Positions 54,901 through 58,667 of a stretch of 64,000 nt of DNA are shown here, piece after piece. This DNA is from Epiperipatus broadwayi (lineage: Eukaryota; Onychophora; Udeonychophora; Euonychophora; Peripatidae), in contig JAQFVV010012404.1 in the NCBI GenBank assembly GCA_028023455.1, forward strand, positions 15,673,000-15,736,999, written 5' to 3'. Within the stretch, counting starts at the first letter, position 1. Each line of letters opens with the position of its first letter. The translations under genes were made by a program, and so were the position numbers. Under the pieces are notes generated by a model that saw nothing but the letters and a program-made list of their open reading frames with translations, ran no database searches and had not been told where the DNA came from.

Positions 54901-57832
54901 ACAAATCTTTTCTAAAATTATCTACTCAAATAATTTTTATTTATCAATAGTAATCAAAGAAATAACAGTAATATACTGATAGATACCTATCCAAATTTTC
55001 TTCCTTTTAATAATGTAAATTATAAATGCAGTGTATATTAATCAGTATGCATTTAATTAATAAATCAAGTAATATTTTAGGAAACAAATCAAAGTTAAAA
55101 ACAGGATTAATAATTAATACTCAGTTTAAATATATAAAATGATCATTACAATAAAAGTATTACTTGACTTAAGGTACAGTAAATATAAAAAAAAATAATA
55201 AAAAAGAGAACTTTTATAGTGTAAAAGATTATGTATTTATATGTTTTGTGAACATGCATGTTAATAATCTTTAGATATAGATCATATCTAACAATGGCAA
55301 TATGGCAGAGGTAGATTATAAGTATATAATAAATTACATTAGATTGCAATTGTTAAAATTAATGTTGTGTGATTTATCTTAATAAACTCAATGAGTTGAT
55401 ATTTATTTTAAGAAATATATCTTATTAATTTAAGCATCATTTGATTTACCTAATATACAAATTACTTGATTATTAAAATATGTAGTCATATATTCCATAA
55501 TAGACACTTATTAGAAAATAATTTTTTTATTTTATGAATTTTATTTTCTTTGTCAAACAAAATATTTATCAATACATATAGATTCATTGGCACCTTATAA
55601 ATTCATGAATCTATAATAAGTTTAGGTTATTATAAATCCATTTATGGATCAGCTTATTCATCTGACTATCAATTATATTGTTGGCTGTCACAAATGCAGC
55701 TCTCAATCCATTACATTTTTGGCTTGCCCAAATACATGGGCACTTGGAGAAATAGCTTTTCTCCTATTGATTTATTTTGTTTTTGGCACCCAACATGAGG
55801 TTCAAGTATTTATTCATAACTCATAAGATTTAGTCATAAAATGATAAATAGAAAAGAGTAAAATATTTGCTTAATGACTACAATGAATATAAGCTATTTT
55901 TGTGTATATTATTGTTAGATTAAATTGATTAATGATTCAATAGATAATAGTTTTAATTTTGTAGTTGTACTTTATTGATGATTCAAATTTAGAATTGGTC
56001 ATCAAATTGTTTCCTGAAAAATAAGTGCACCAATACATGAATTGATAGGTAATACAGTTATAAAATACTTTATAAGACAAAGTGCCAGATGATGATGACT
56101 AGACTTTCCAGATGATAATAAAAATGGGGATTTATGATTATACCTCTGAAAGCACAAAATATATGCCGTATGTTCAAAAGAATGCAGGCTTATTACTAAT
56201 AAATGTTATTAAAGTTTCTTTATGAAATAATTATAAAATAAATAGTAAAATCTATTTGAAGCAATTTATTTTAATGACAGTATTTGCCCCCTGATTATTT
56301 TTAAAAATAGATAAAAAAACATTGATGCTCGTTGTTTGAATATCTTGACGATAGCATAATGCAGTCTTTTGAGCATAGTCATGAAATTTACACTATGATG
56401 TAAATTGAAATTTAAAAAAAAAAAACATACATTAGTTTGGAATAATGATATTGTGAATAGATAAATCAATCACTATTGAGAAATGATGCTATTGTGGTAC
56501 TTTATGTTGGGAGGGGCTCATATAAATTGAAATGTATATGTGTAAAAGTCTATTTAAATTATATGGATTAACATAATAAAGCAGAGTAAAATATAAATGT
56601 TATTCATTTAATTTAGTCTAGGATATTGAATTGAGGAGGAAATTTATGGTTTTTTTTTTCCTTTCTAAATAAAATAATAAATACAAATACAAAATAAACT
56701 ATAGAAAGTGACAAAGAATTAAATATGTTAGATCAGGGGAGAGAAGTTAATGAAATATGTTACATAAAAAAAAATTATCAAAATGAATCTATAATAATAA
56801 TGTTGCAGAGTTTGATAACTGAATTGAAACAGATGCCTATTGCACCTAGACTTAGATCTGGCAAACTTTGGAATAATTTCTAGAAATTTTGGGAATTAAA
56901 CAGAGAAAAAAATTATTAAAAATAATTAGAATAGCATTAAAAGAATTAATATTTAACATTGCTAGAGTAAACTATATCAGGAAGACAAGTACAATAGTGA
57001 TAAAATGCAATATTTCAAGTGATACAAAAAAAAAAATCTTCAATATGGCTGGAATATCCAAACTACTTCAATATTAAAGATCTTAATAAGAAGAATAATT
57101 TGAGAAGTATGTATAAAAAACAAAATATTTTGTGAAAAATTTTTTTTTATATATACAACTAATAGTAATATCTAAATAAAATCATAAAAACAAATGGCCA
57201 TTAATATTTATTAGTTCAAATGATTATATGTACTTTCTAAGTTTATTAGCAAAAGCTGATTGAATTTAAAATGCATCATTAAGAGATATTTGTTCATCAT
57301 CAGCGATCAAATATTTTTTAAATGATTTATTCTAACATCTCAATTTTGACCGCTATTATACTACAAATTATATTAAAAATCATTAATAGACAAGCAAAAC
57401 AACATTCCCTATTAATATTTATTTCAGAAATATAATAAGCAGAAAATAGGTTATACTTAGTTAGAAATTATGTAAATATAGTAATTAATGAGATAAATAT
57501 GGCATAGATGAAAAGCTGAAAATTAAAACTGAAATTATTCCTTAATCATAACTAATATAAAAATATAAATGATATTATAAATTAATCATTATCTAAGTAA
57601 AAAACATATTAATATTATAAAATAGTAAAACAAGTCTTACAATTTGTGTAGCTTTAGAACGAGAAACTCCTCGCAGACCTTTTTCAAATTTTCTCATTTT
57701 TCCCATAACATTAAATTTTTGCTTATTAATATGAAGTTCAAATGGATTGATCTTTTCAGAAACATTTTTTTTCTTATGTGCTACTCTATCAGATAATCCA
57801 AGTTTCTTACGGATATTTTTCTTTTTACCCAT
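830..57832 (-). CDS. NOP14: NOP14 nucleolar protein, 5' part of gene (8 exons)
   Basis: NOP14 is a conserved nucleolar factor of the SSU processome. It is needed for early 18S rRNA processing and 40S subunit assembly, and is known to partner Emg1 and Noc4. I joined eight minus-strand exons: 57832-57641, 38358-38224, 21766-21616, 19989-19853, 19718-19623, 19538-19455, 7656-7588 and 918-830. All introns are GT-AG and the phases match, giving 317 codons plus 2 nt. Family blocks appear in the expected order: a basic N-terminus, NPFELHINKQKF, KGLRGVSRSKA, LLKEYGQRNKSN, DRRIGEYDKSM, LNDEDEFLPYGQSLADID, an acidic DSDDDDD run, SGHFGGG, FMEELIARSKQEK, DYDILVKQLMFE, LKTEEELA and SADDLDDG. Animal orthologues are about 850 residues, so roughly 500 more should lie left of base 830. 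The introns are packed with transposons. The fit to the family is from memory but strong along the whole length. Confidence 0.93.
919..2189. other. intron 7, unassigned AT-rich stretch
   Basis: No exon or recognisable element. The part from about 1480 has longer open stretches of mixed composition and could be the 5' side of the LINE remnant to its right. Confidence 0.4.
2190..2650 (+). pseudogene. decayed LINE (RTE-like) endonuclease remnant
   Basis: On the plus strand, translation with frame changes and stops gives EWMSANSKT, NEIDCIFITDENIFRKQ and MTDHSKLV. In RTE-type LINEs the endonuclease carries a W(T/M)SPNGxTKNEIDYI segment followed by SDHRLV, which this resembles. The stretch 1480-2190 upstream may belong to the same dead copy but shows no clear motif. 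It lies inside NOP14 intron 7, directly left of the hAT element, and is too mutated to bound accurately. Confidence 0.42.
2915..5345 (-). mobile_element. hAT DNA transposon, ZBED5-like, degenerate
   Basis: The element is about 2.43 kb. Its terminal inverted repeats are CAGTGTTTCTCAATTG on the left (2915) and TAGTGTTTCTCAACTGG on the right when read inward from 5345. It is flanked by CTCTATTAC (2906-2914) and CTCTATAC (5346-5353). These look like the 8-bp duplication typical of hAT elements with one base inserted. The minus strand carries broken pieces of a transposase with a BED zinc finger. hAT transposases act as DDE enzymes with a C-terminal dimerisation domain. It sits in NOP14 intron 7, in the same orientation as the gene. 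Confidence 0.82.
3301..4860 (-). pseudogene. hAT transposase (ZBED5-like) pseudogene
   Basis: Three pieces on the minus strand follow the order of a ZBED5/SCAND3-like hAT transposase. At about 4850-4650 a BED-type finger reads LQCIICREILSN, then KLMRHLQTKH, with the C-x2-C...H-x4-H ligands intact. At 4443-4078 a catalytic-core piece contains WKNCVGLCTDGVASM and THCIIHCKHLAAKKL. At 3894-3301 a C-terminal piece contains WIARLAYLSDIFSLINELNL, LQGNS, and the dimerisation-region text EYPELHEKALRMLLLFSTIY. Frameshifts and stops between the pieces, and missing sequence between core and C-terminus, make it a dead copy. Confidence 0.82.
5354..6229. other. intron 7 spacer between hAT and Merlin
   Basis: AT-rich with short A runs. 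No open frame with recognisable protein and no terminal repeats were found. Confidence 0.4.
6238..7415 (-). mobile_element. Merlin (IS1016-like) DNA transposon, internally deleted
   Basis: The element is 1178 bp and is flanked by a perfect 8-bp duplication AAAATAAT (6230-6237 and 7416-7423). Long imperfect terminal inverted repeats start GGTAAAG (left) and GGTAAAAG (right). They share CAATATGTTG and CTATTGTTTAAAATTATAAC further in, and extend for about 170 bp. Eight-bp duplications and GG-starting ends are expected of Merlin elements. A broken Merlin transposase is on the minus strand. The element lies about 170 bp from NOP14 exon 7, on its downstream side. Confidence 0.88.
6480..7060 (-). 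pseudogene. Merlin transposase pseudogene (ISXO2-like DDE)
   Basis: Merlin transposases are animal relatives of bacterial IS1016/ISXO2-type DDE enzymes. The N-terminal part (about 7052-6838) reads VPDNEILNVAAILAEDWNMH and ELAIKWLARRLHL. After a jump in frame, it continues FDGIERGSRKCFLAEVPDRT, DALEGLILQYILSGTHIISD (second catalytic Asp). In another frame it reads AAYNNISSINNGIYMHS, then HTQNIENMWMRAKRKLKFQ (catalytic Glu in IENMW). The middle, which should carry the zinc-binding cysteines and first Asp, is missing, and there is at least one frameshift and one stop. It could not be active. Confidence 0.85.
7588..7656 (-). CDS. NOP14: NOP14 exon 7 (69-nt micro-exon)
   Basis: This exon has 23 codons and is phase 0 on both sides (acceptor attttgtag, donor gttaga). 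It encodes ATTRLKTEEELAMEAKLKLE plus KLE. This matches the family block in which RMKTEAELAKEE-like sequence leads into a charged coiled segment. It is isolated between introns of 11.8 and 6.7 kb. A Merlin transposon ends only about 170 bp away on its 3' side. Confidence 0.9.
7657..8679. other. intron 6, unassigned sequence
   Basis: AT-rich, with a less biased stretch at 7740-7870 that I cannot assign. No coding potential and no inverted ends were noted. The left end of the repeat that follows is unclear and may start within this stretch. Confidence 0.35.
8680..10656 (+). repeat. long LTR-like interspersed repeat, copy 1
   Basis: From about 8680 this stretch can be aligned, in reverse complement, with 41467-43690. 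Shared landmarks include AGGATGCCTGCAGTCCAAAG (copy 1 wording), the block from TGTCCTGACATTCCACAG to ATGCATGCACACG, and the end CCGTCCGTTACA. No open reading frame of note is present. Copy 2 has clean ends with a 4-bp target duplication, starts TGTAAAGG and is 2.68 kb, so both are best read as solo LTRs of one long-LTR retrotransposon family. Copy 1 ends in the expected CA at 10656. I could not locate its 5' end, so it may be truncated. Confidence 0.6.
10657..11300. other. intron 6 spacer
   Basis: AT-rich, with an A/T-run-rich stretch of unknown origin. No element was recognised between the LTR-like repeat and the Gypsy 5' LTR. Confidence 0.35.
11301..11930 (+). repeat. Gypsy 5' LTR
   Basis: Starts TGTAAATATAG and ends near GAATTCACA, consistent with TG...CA ends. 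It aligns along its length with 16373-16968, sharing ATATTAAATTATGTTAATTA, AAAATAACTATGAGTTAACRG and CAGCACAGATAAATAAACTT. The exact 3' boundary could be 3 bp further right. Confidence 0.75.
12600..15610 (+). pseudogene. Gypsy gag-pol pseudogene
   Basis: The gag end shows two zinc knuckles in different frames: CYCCRAKGH near 12645 and CPKCDIKAHLAHLF near 12700, the latter with its last Cys replaced by Phe. The protease is around 12900-13140, where VDSS replaces the usual D-(S/T)-G, followed by LLGQNWF. The reverse transcriptase is at 13260-13830, with PDGTIHLCRDYPITLNKYI, RVDEKSAFHQIPV, TTHVGLF and a shifted FLEDIL in place of the YxDD-type box. RNase H is at 14100-14520 (TTDSSEYEIE, FYTDHSSLL, RHADALSHLS). 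The integrase is from 14760 (HPSVAQMKALVRLYVSWLH), with core text ILISGNRTEFTSADFERYL near 15100 and a C-terminal GETVQARDLLKEMWIP near 15470. Many stops and frameshifts make it non-functional. Confidence 0.83.
16373..16968 (+). repeat. Gypsy 3' LTR
   Basis: Starts TGTAAATAAAG and ends near GAGTACACA. It is the partner of the 5' LTR at 11301. The many differences between the two fit the decayed state of the coding region. Confidence 0.75.
16969..19454. other. intron 6, unassigned, with a promoter-like patch
   Basis: No exon found. A less AT-rich block at about 17815-18330 includes GGGCGG followed 13 bp later by TATATATAC on the plus strand. It may be part of an unrecognised LTR. At 18746-18820 CATCTCATGGG and CCCATGAGATG form an inverted pair about 55 bp apart. 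The rest is AT-rich with homopolymer runs. Confidence 0.35.
17824..17855 (+). promoter_or_regulatory. GC-box plus TATA-like motif (possible LTR promoter)
   Basis: The sequence shows GTGGGCGGAGTCGGAGGG directly followed by TATATATAC, which stands out in an AT-rich intron. A GC box next to a TATA box is a common core promoter layout. The downstream 450 bp is less AT-biased but has no long open frame. It could be the promoter of a solo LTR whose ends I cannot define, or chance. Confidence 0.25.
19455..19538 (-). CDS. NOP14: NOP14 exon 6
   Basis: This exon has 28 codons and is phase 0 on both sides (acceptor tttttcag, donor gtaggt). It encodes KGRKDMPSTPADDYDILVKQ, then LMFEAKAV. The DxYDxxVxxLxFExKA pattern is a NOP14 hallmark. 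The following intron is 11.8 kb and contains a Ty3/Gypsy element. Confidence 0.93.
19623..19718 (-). CDS. NOP14: NOP14 exon 5
   Basis: This exon has 32 codons and is phase 0 on both sides (acceptor tgttatag, donor gtaagg). It encodes LARQLEKERTKDLTDKLDLE and WKNLSTEFGNVL. It aligns with the charged helical stretch, ending in a DxxW motif, that precedes the DYDxxVxxL block in the family. Confidence 0.9.
19853..19989 (-). CDS. NOP14: NOP14 exon 4
   Basis: This 137-nt exon completes the codon split by intron 3 and ends in phase 0 at gtttgt. It encodes DIVASGHFGGGP, an acidic and charged linker, then DFMEELIARSKQEK. Both blocks match NOP14 (animal orthologues have AHFGGG and ELIAKSKQEK here). 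Introns 4 (134 bp) and 5 (84 bp) are very short compared with the others. Confidence 0.94.
19990..21615. other. NOP14 intron 3, no element recognised
   Basis: A 1.6-kb AT-rich intron. No terminal repeats and no translated similarity were noticed on either strand. Confidence 0.5.
21616..21766 (-). CDS. NOP14: NOP14 exon 3 (acidic segment)
   Basis: This 151-nt exon enters in phase 0 after ttattacag and leaves in phase 1 at gtgaat. It encodes FNLNDEDEFLPYGQSLADID, one of the most conserved blocks of the family, followed by a run of acidic residues (DSDDDDD) and ITEKIA. The split alanine codon is completed by the first two bases of exon 4. Confidence 0.94.
21767..22792. other. intron 2, unassigned AT-rich stretch
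   Basis: AT-rich with no recognised coding or terminal-repeat signal. Confidence 0.4.
22793..22938. repeat. hairpin MITE, copy A
   Basis: A palindromic unit in which GATGATAACAA (22824) pairs with TTGTTATCATC (ending 22938). Inner blocks CTTAAGTTATCAACAATCTC and GAGATTATTGATAGCTTAAG also pair. The same unit occurs at 45240-45381, where a perfect 10-bp target duplication flanks it. The extra left extension from 22793 (AATAGGTTTTTAAAT) matches the right extension of copy B. It has no coding capacity, so it would depend on a transposase from elsewhere. Confidence 0.7.
22939..23579. other. intron 2 spacer
   Basis: AT-rich intron sequence with no recognised feature between the hairpin MITE and the CR1-like fragment. 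Confidence 0.4.
23580..25640 (-). mobile_element. CR1-like LINE, 5' half (SGNH and endonuclease region)
   Basis: Read on the minus strand from 25640 to 23580, broken frames give a block resembling the SGNH esterase-like domain of some CR1-like LINEs (VRINNLSEPSERVMDEYIKL, RVGIVGSLPRFDKRYMLNRA). An endonuclease follows (ILAVVETHLREEEPLLEDLV, KEKKKGGGI, SDHNFFIIEM). It ends in a linker before RT (VANRILGEN, KERKKACREYKRAIKNKE, KYIKGSNVGERGIILVDDEG). There are many stops. The copy ends before the RT core. It begins directly after the repeated tail of the neighbouring 3' half, so two partial copies lie head to tail. Confidence 0.7.
25613..27165 (-). mobile_element. CR1-like LINE, 3' half (RT C-terminus)
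   Basis: On the minus strand from 27165, broken frames read MSPILFLLYLSEMEKAVERL, then VYTLSGLFF, followed in another frame by ADDLF, the RT active-site region (usually F/YADD). Next come GVKFSEKKSN, YLEKVEREVGRYASDAEVRT, AIQREMGWSSFYMRDAKSK and near the end CKLCKEGIENI. Zinc-knuckle-like CxxC after the RT is usual in CR1-like LINEs. The copy ends near 25613 in a short repeat tail made of TCACA/ATCACAT units. The N-terminal RT motifs are absent, so this is a 5'-truncated copy. Confidence 0.7.
27720..27905 (+). repeat. imperfect tandem repeat (about 30-bp unit)
   Basis: About six imperfect units built around TTCAATGGAA...GAACAAAATTAGT follow each other. Units vary from 20 to 36 bp. Repeats of this kind often encode heptad coiled coils in retroelement gag proteins, and the next kilobase has a gag-like piece. 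No intact frame crosses the array. Confidence 0.45.
28370..28740 (+). pseudogene. possible gag-like remnant
   Basis: In one frame the plus strand reads FHNLREDEKIAVV, then NHLHRAINVWWHALG, interrupted by a stop. Retrotransposon gag domains commonly show a hydrophobic helix followed by xHLxGxAxxWW. The match is short, so this is a weak call. No pol domain or LTR was found nearby. Confidence 0.28.
30455..32118 (+). mobile_element. second LINE type, 5'-truncated and degenerate
   Basis: On the plus strand, with stops and shifts, translation gives IAQMKNGKAVGFDAIPIAFL, TMKEIIGLCNLIYNS, RTISLLSQAFKVLLRILTQR, VELEKAFDRV, a diverged RFADGMG at the active-site box (usually FADDMV), YGMKIKVEKTKCLWIKRNAK, and KKRLIKCCVWSVLMYGCETW. 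These are RT fingers, palm and connection motifs of a LINE distinct from the RTE copies here. It ends with TGCTGATGATGATAAAA, a short TGA repeat tail like that of the RTE copies. The endonuclease is missing, as expected from 5' truncation. Confidence 0.72.
32119..32534. other. intron 2 spacer
   Basis: AT-rich with a (TA)n run near 32506. Nothing else was recognised. Confidence 0.4.
32546..35751 (+). mobile_element. RTE-clade LINE, copy 1, full length but frameshifted
   Basis: The element is 3206 bp and is flanked by the perfect 11-bp duplication AGTGTAGATAT (32535-32545 and 35752-35762). Its 5' end GGCTACAGAAAGGAG matches the start of copy 2 at 48575, so both appear full length. The 3' end is GGTTGATGATGATGAG, a TGA repeat tail of the kind RTE elements carry instead of poly-A. 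It lies in NOP14 intron 2, opposite to the gene. Similarity to copy 2 is high along its whole length, so it is fairly young, but its ORF is broken. Confidence 0.9.
32800..35743 (+). pseudogene. RTE endonuclease/reverse transcriptase, broken ORF (copy 1)
   Basis: The frame starts at ATG 32800 (MTDKNKSWLLFPGG). It carries the endonuclease motifs TYNCRSL, GLCEVRR, QVYAPTS and GDFNARIG. Against copy 2 there is a shifted stretch around 33155-33210. An extra A at about 33430 causes a stop after GNFGYGNRK. A small deletion near 33968 ends the second frame after NDALISRIL. The last 585 codons (33986-35743) are open and include GKAPGNDGIVIDIL, DYEKAFDSI, VRQGDSISPKLF and FADDVVVF. The copy therefore has an apparently sound RT frame but no continuous endonuclease-RT protein. 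Confidence 0.88.
35811..35985. repeat. imperfect direct duplication after RTE copy 1
   Basis: Two units of about 85-95 bp, each starting CCATGAACATAT and containing GAGTTTTGATTTTA or AAGTTTTGATTTTA, then a CACTCATG(G/T)-like block and TTTAA-TT-T. It lies 50 bp beyond the RTE copy 1 tail but outside its target duplication, so it is local sequence and not part of the LINE. Confidence 0.5.
35986..38223. other. intron 2, unassigned, next to exon 2
   Basis: AT-rich. A 27-bp near-repeat (CTGTTCTTGCC ending each unit) occurs at 36328-36354 and 36373-36399. No protein-level signal was recognised. Confidence 0.4.
38224..38358 (-). CDS. NOP14: NOP14 exon 2
   Basis: This exon has 45 codons and is phase 0 at both ends. 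The acceptor is a long T tract ending in ag and the donor is gtaatt. It encodes RKVTLLKEYGQRNKSNKF, then DRRIGEYDKSMSKEDKM and ARFAKERQ. This is the conserved NOP14 block that follows GVSR in animals and yeast. The 19.3-kb intron before it and the 16.5-kb intron after it carry most of the retroelements in the window. Confidence 0.93.
38736..39051. repeat. hAT-type MITE
   Basis: A 316-bp non-coding unit begins CAGAGCTATCC and ends GGATAGCCCTC, imperfect terminal inverted repeats. Inner TTGGCCGCATATG and TGTGGCCCTTGG on the two sides fit the common layout of non-autonomous hAT elements (CAGxGxTxTCCAAA...GGCCGC...). Flanks ATATACAG and ATATGTAA could be a mutated 8-bp duplication. It differs from the ends of the hAT element at 2915, so it is a separate family. 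Confidence 0.55.
39052..40546. other. intron 1, unassigned
   Basis: AT-rich, with several long A and T runs near 39130-39370 and 39760. No coding or terminal repeat signal was recognised. Confidence 0.4.
41467..44144 (-). mobile_element. probable 2.68-kb solo LTR (long LTR-like repeat, copy 2)
   Basis: The insertion interrupts RTE copy 3 cleanly and is flanked by the 4-bp duplication GTAA (41463-41466 and 44145-44148). On the minus strand it starts TGTAAAGGG and ends CCGTCCGTTATA. The related copy at 8680-10656 ends TTACA, so the original ends were probably TG...CA. There is no coding region and no second LTR inside, so the simplest reading is a solo LTR left by recombination between two LTRs. 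Near its end it carries four spaced copies of a CCGTCCGTTATATCTGG-like motif. It is AT-rich with a less biased 3' third. Confidence 0.68.
44731..44818. repeat. tandem duplication within RTE copy 3
   Basis: ACTTTCTCTAGTTATTTAT and the following ATATA(T/C)TTCTTAATG appear twice in a row, unit about 50 bp. It is a local duplication inside the decayed reverse transcriptase region, with no functional meaning apparent. Confidence 0.7.
45017..45215. repeat. tandem duplication (about 105-bp unit) within RTE copy 3
   Basis: Two consecutive near-identical units run from ATTTTTATATATTTTCATAT through CTTCATACATTGTCTTGTCT to TACCAGCTAT. The two differ by few bases, so the duplication is younger than most substitutions in this copy. 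Confidence 0.75.
45240..45381. repeat. hairpin MITE, copy B, with 10-bp target duplication
   Basis: The 142-bp unit lies inside RTE copy 3 between perfect duplications TTTTTAAAAG (45230-45239 and 45382-45391). GATAATAGCAATCAACCCTT pairs loosely with the right side ending TGTTATCATC, and AACAATCTCAACCTG pairs with TAGGTTGAGATGATTGTT. Target duplications of 9-11 bp are typical of Mutator-like elements, but family assignment needs a parent transposon. Confidence 0.72.
46660..47250 (+). pseudogene. probable Penelope-like element fragment (GIY-YIG end)
   Basis: On the plus strand, with stops and frame changes, translation gives RINLRTRPILSHLINNSKDR, then FHVI/KIPCNQTKCNSVYFGDASLATRL. Further on come EHEKQLRHTFEPISTSF and DAKHKIKEAWHITNM. 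Penelope-like retroelements end in a GIY-YIG nuclease with a YKIPCxxCxxxYIGET-xRxLxTRL pattern, preceded by a KPSNxLxNxLxxxKDK stretch. Both patterns are recognisable here. The RT part is absent. It abuts the 5' end of RTE copy 3. Assignment rests on short motifs, so it is tentative. Confidence 0.45.
47251..47703. other. intron 1 spacer
   Basis: AT-rich, no feature recognised between the Penelope-like fragment and the foldback element. Confidence 0.4.
48077..48402. repeat. palindromic MITE inside the foldback left arm
   Basis: TTTCACACAAATAAATTTGT, GAGTGCGTAAA and AAATGAAATACGATAAAT on the left match, inverted, TATCGTATTTCATTTATTTG, TTTACGCACTC and TTTTATTTGTGTGAAA on the right. Nearer the centre, CTTCATTATCAAAGCTGTG (48191-48209) pairs perfectly with 48272-48290. 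The other arm of the foldback lacks this block, proving it is a later insertion. Its ends lie in TA-rich sequence, so the exact target duplication is ambiguous. Confidence 0.7.
48575..51859 (+). mobile_element. RTE-clade LINE, copy 2, full length with intact ORF
   Basis: The element is 3285 bp with a perfect 10-bp duplication AGATCTGATA (48565-48574 and 51860-51869). It has a 5' UTR of about 290 bp starting GGCTGCAGAAAGGAG, one open frame of 995 codons, and almost no 3' UTR: the stop codon is followed by a few bases of a TGATAATG tail. The empty site is preserved in the right arm of the surrounding foldback element. An unbroken ORF, sharp ends and a perfect duplication indicate a recent insertion. 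It lies in NOP14 intron 1, antisense to the gene. Confidence 0.93.
48867..51854 (+). CDS. RTE endonuclease/reverse transcriptase, 995 aa, intact
   Basis: This single ORF encodes the protein that nicks target DNA and copies LINE RNA from the nick. An APE-type endonuclease occupies about residues 55-300: N63 in TYNCRSL, E92 in GLCEVRR, QVYAPTS (161-167), D198 and N200 in GDFNARIG, D289-H290 in GSDHRLV. The RT spans about 480-800: GKAPGND (515-521), NYRPIS, AGFKSGFSTVDHI, D645 in VDYEKAFD, GVRQGDS, and active-site FADD (742-745). The C-terminus has KYLGQ, LTYGSETWTL and WAGHIARRDDNRW, usual for RTE. Two starts are possible, 48867 and 48897; the second (MTDKNK) matches copy 1. One oddity: residue 522 is Arg where copy 1 has Gly after GND, a well-conserved RT position, so activity is uncertain. 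Confidence 0.93.
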   Translation: MIKIFPNYTIMTDKNKAWPLIPGGCKVTNQGSGWWPKAEGAKNILEADPGCHLMTTFYLGTYNCRSLSSEGRLQELEEELSYIKWDIIGLCEVRRKGEETIDLKSGHMLYYKGTNIGNTSGVGFIINKKWKNNIVEIDGVSDRVARLVIQLNSRYQMQIIQVYAPTSSHSDEVVEDFYMDVQKAFDQSKQHFKIVMGDFNARIGKQMKDESVVGNFGYGNRNERGHRLVEFAEKEKLYIMNSFFEKNVRRKWTWKHPNEGTAELDYILTNRKYIFQDCNVLNKFNTGSDHRLVKGKIHVNVKLERQKLLRKTIFTVDIPNLQKHSNEFKFELTNRFQVLVDFEHDSDLNEINMKITDTLLKTATKIAGRKKQQLTNKISTETRELMKKRRNMKICKNDALKRIEYLEFCKMVRKRVENDIRKYNCELARKAVEENKSLKNVKQHFGIGRKFISAIRKKDGIITKKRDDIMKLVEDFYQELYSNKEQVPPISITSSELPRILNEEVRNAIKCMKKGKAPGNDRIIIDILKEVGEETEKILAKLYTKCLNDKDVPDDWKNAVIILIFKKGDKEDIRNYRPISRLSVLYKIFTKIITTRLQRTLDFHQPREQAGFKSGFSTVDHIQVLREVIERTNEYELSLCFGFVDYEKAFDSINISSVIKALDHQGIVPGYCHILKNIYKNATATIRLHNDTGKVNIEKGVRQGDSISPKLFTAVLQEVFCGLKWETKGVKVNGDYLRHLDFADDVVVFANNASELQEMLQELSDESRKVGLKINVKKTKVMFNRFAQNMKIKIDYDELEEVKSYKYLGQIINTDGNIIEEINHRIKLGWSAFGRNNLILKGNMPMCLKRKVFNKCVLPVLTYGSETWTLNRRSIQRLQTTQRSMERCMLGVTRRDRKRNVWVREQTGVTDLIEKIKRLKWSWAGHIARRDDNRWTIEILNWIPRDCKRPRRRPHVRWMDEIRKCVGVMWRREAKDRRRWIKLGETFILQWIDNG
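52656..57640. other. intron 1, 5 kb with no recognised element
   Basis: AT-rich intron next to exon 1. Slightly less AT-rich stretches at 54590-54860 and 55620-55830 could be old repeats, but neither shows a protein or terminal repeats I recognise. Confidence 0.4.
57641..57832 (-). CDS. NOP14: NOP14 exon 1 (start codon, basic N-terminus)
   Basis: This exon has 64 codons. Translation most likely starts at the ATG at 57832-57830. Its context is A at -3 and G at +4, and it begins MGKKKNIRKKLG, the lysine-rich start typical of the family. An in-frame TTG three codons upstream is not a convincing start. The exon contains NPFELHINKQKFNVMG and KGLRGVSRSKATQI, then ends in phase 0 at donor gtaaga. 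The family usually has GLPGVSR, so the arginine after GL is unusual. No clear TATA box or other promoter element is visible upstream. Confidence 0.9.
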
Positions 57833-58667
57833 GATTTTCAATTGAACACACGACTTAAAAGACAGAAAAGATAATTAAAATTTTTCATAATGATTGAATA
57901 AACATACAGAGTTAAAAAAAATATGTATAGGTCTCCATATATAAATACACACATTACATAAAAATACATAATGACAATAGAAAATTAAAAACAAAACTGT
58001 TATTTTTAAATATATATATATATACTTTTCTGCAAGTACTTGAATATTAACAGCAAATTCTATTATCAAGAAAAATTCTTTATTACATTTGAAGCACAAA
58101 TCATTAATAATTGAAAAAAATAAAATAGATAATTTGAAAATCAGTATGACAGATTTTTTTTTTTACAACTTGTAATCAAGATAAGCCTTATCCTTTAAAT
58201 TACAAATTAAATTATGATTTTTAAATGTAAAAATGTAATGTCTAATTATTTGAAATCATCTAATTTGAGTGAATTATATTGCAGTTCCTAATTGAAAAAG
58301 ATAAGAGATTTGATAAATGCTGAGTGATGAAACTTTGGGTTTGGGTAGTGTTTTTCTTGTTTTACTTTTTTACTAAAAATATTTAAATACCTATTTGAAT
58401 ATCAATAAAACTTTAATTGGCTGACTTATAAGCTGGCCAGAACTTTTCTTTCAAGTAACCAGCCTGCAATTAATCCACATAACCATCCAATACTAGTCAG
58501 TAAATGAATATCTAGCTACTAATAAAGGATAAAATAAAGATGAAAAACTAACTCTGCCATCTGAATATTGCTAAACCCTATGCATAGTCCTCTCAATCAT
58601 TGTTTCTATATAAGAAACTGTTGGAGATGTTTTTGCCTTGCTGTAGACTAAGATAATTTAATTTTTA
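57833..58667. other. region upstream of NOP14 exon 1
   Basis: This should hold the NOP14 5' UTR and promoter. It is AT-rich with a (TA)n run near 58010. No GC-rich island, clear TATA box or initiator could be singled out. Untranslated exons cannot be excluded. Confidence 0.35.

Noticed and set aside
56889-57077. 62-codon Lys/Ile-rich plus-strand ORF
   Set aside because: Composition is what chance gives in AT-rich DNA; no similarity recognised and no repeat partner.
57839-57841. TTG as the NOP14 start codon
   Set aside because: It is in frame three codons upstream, but eukaryotic initiation at TTG is unlikely and the ATG at 57832 has a good context and begins the conserved MGKKK stretch.
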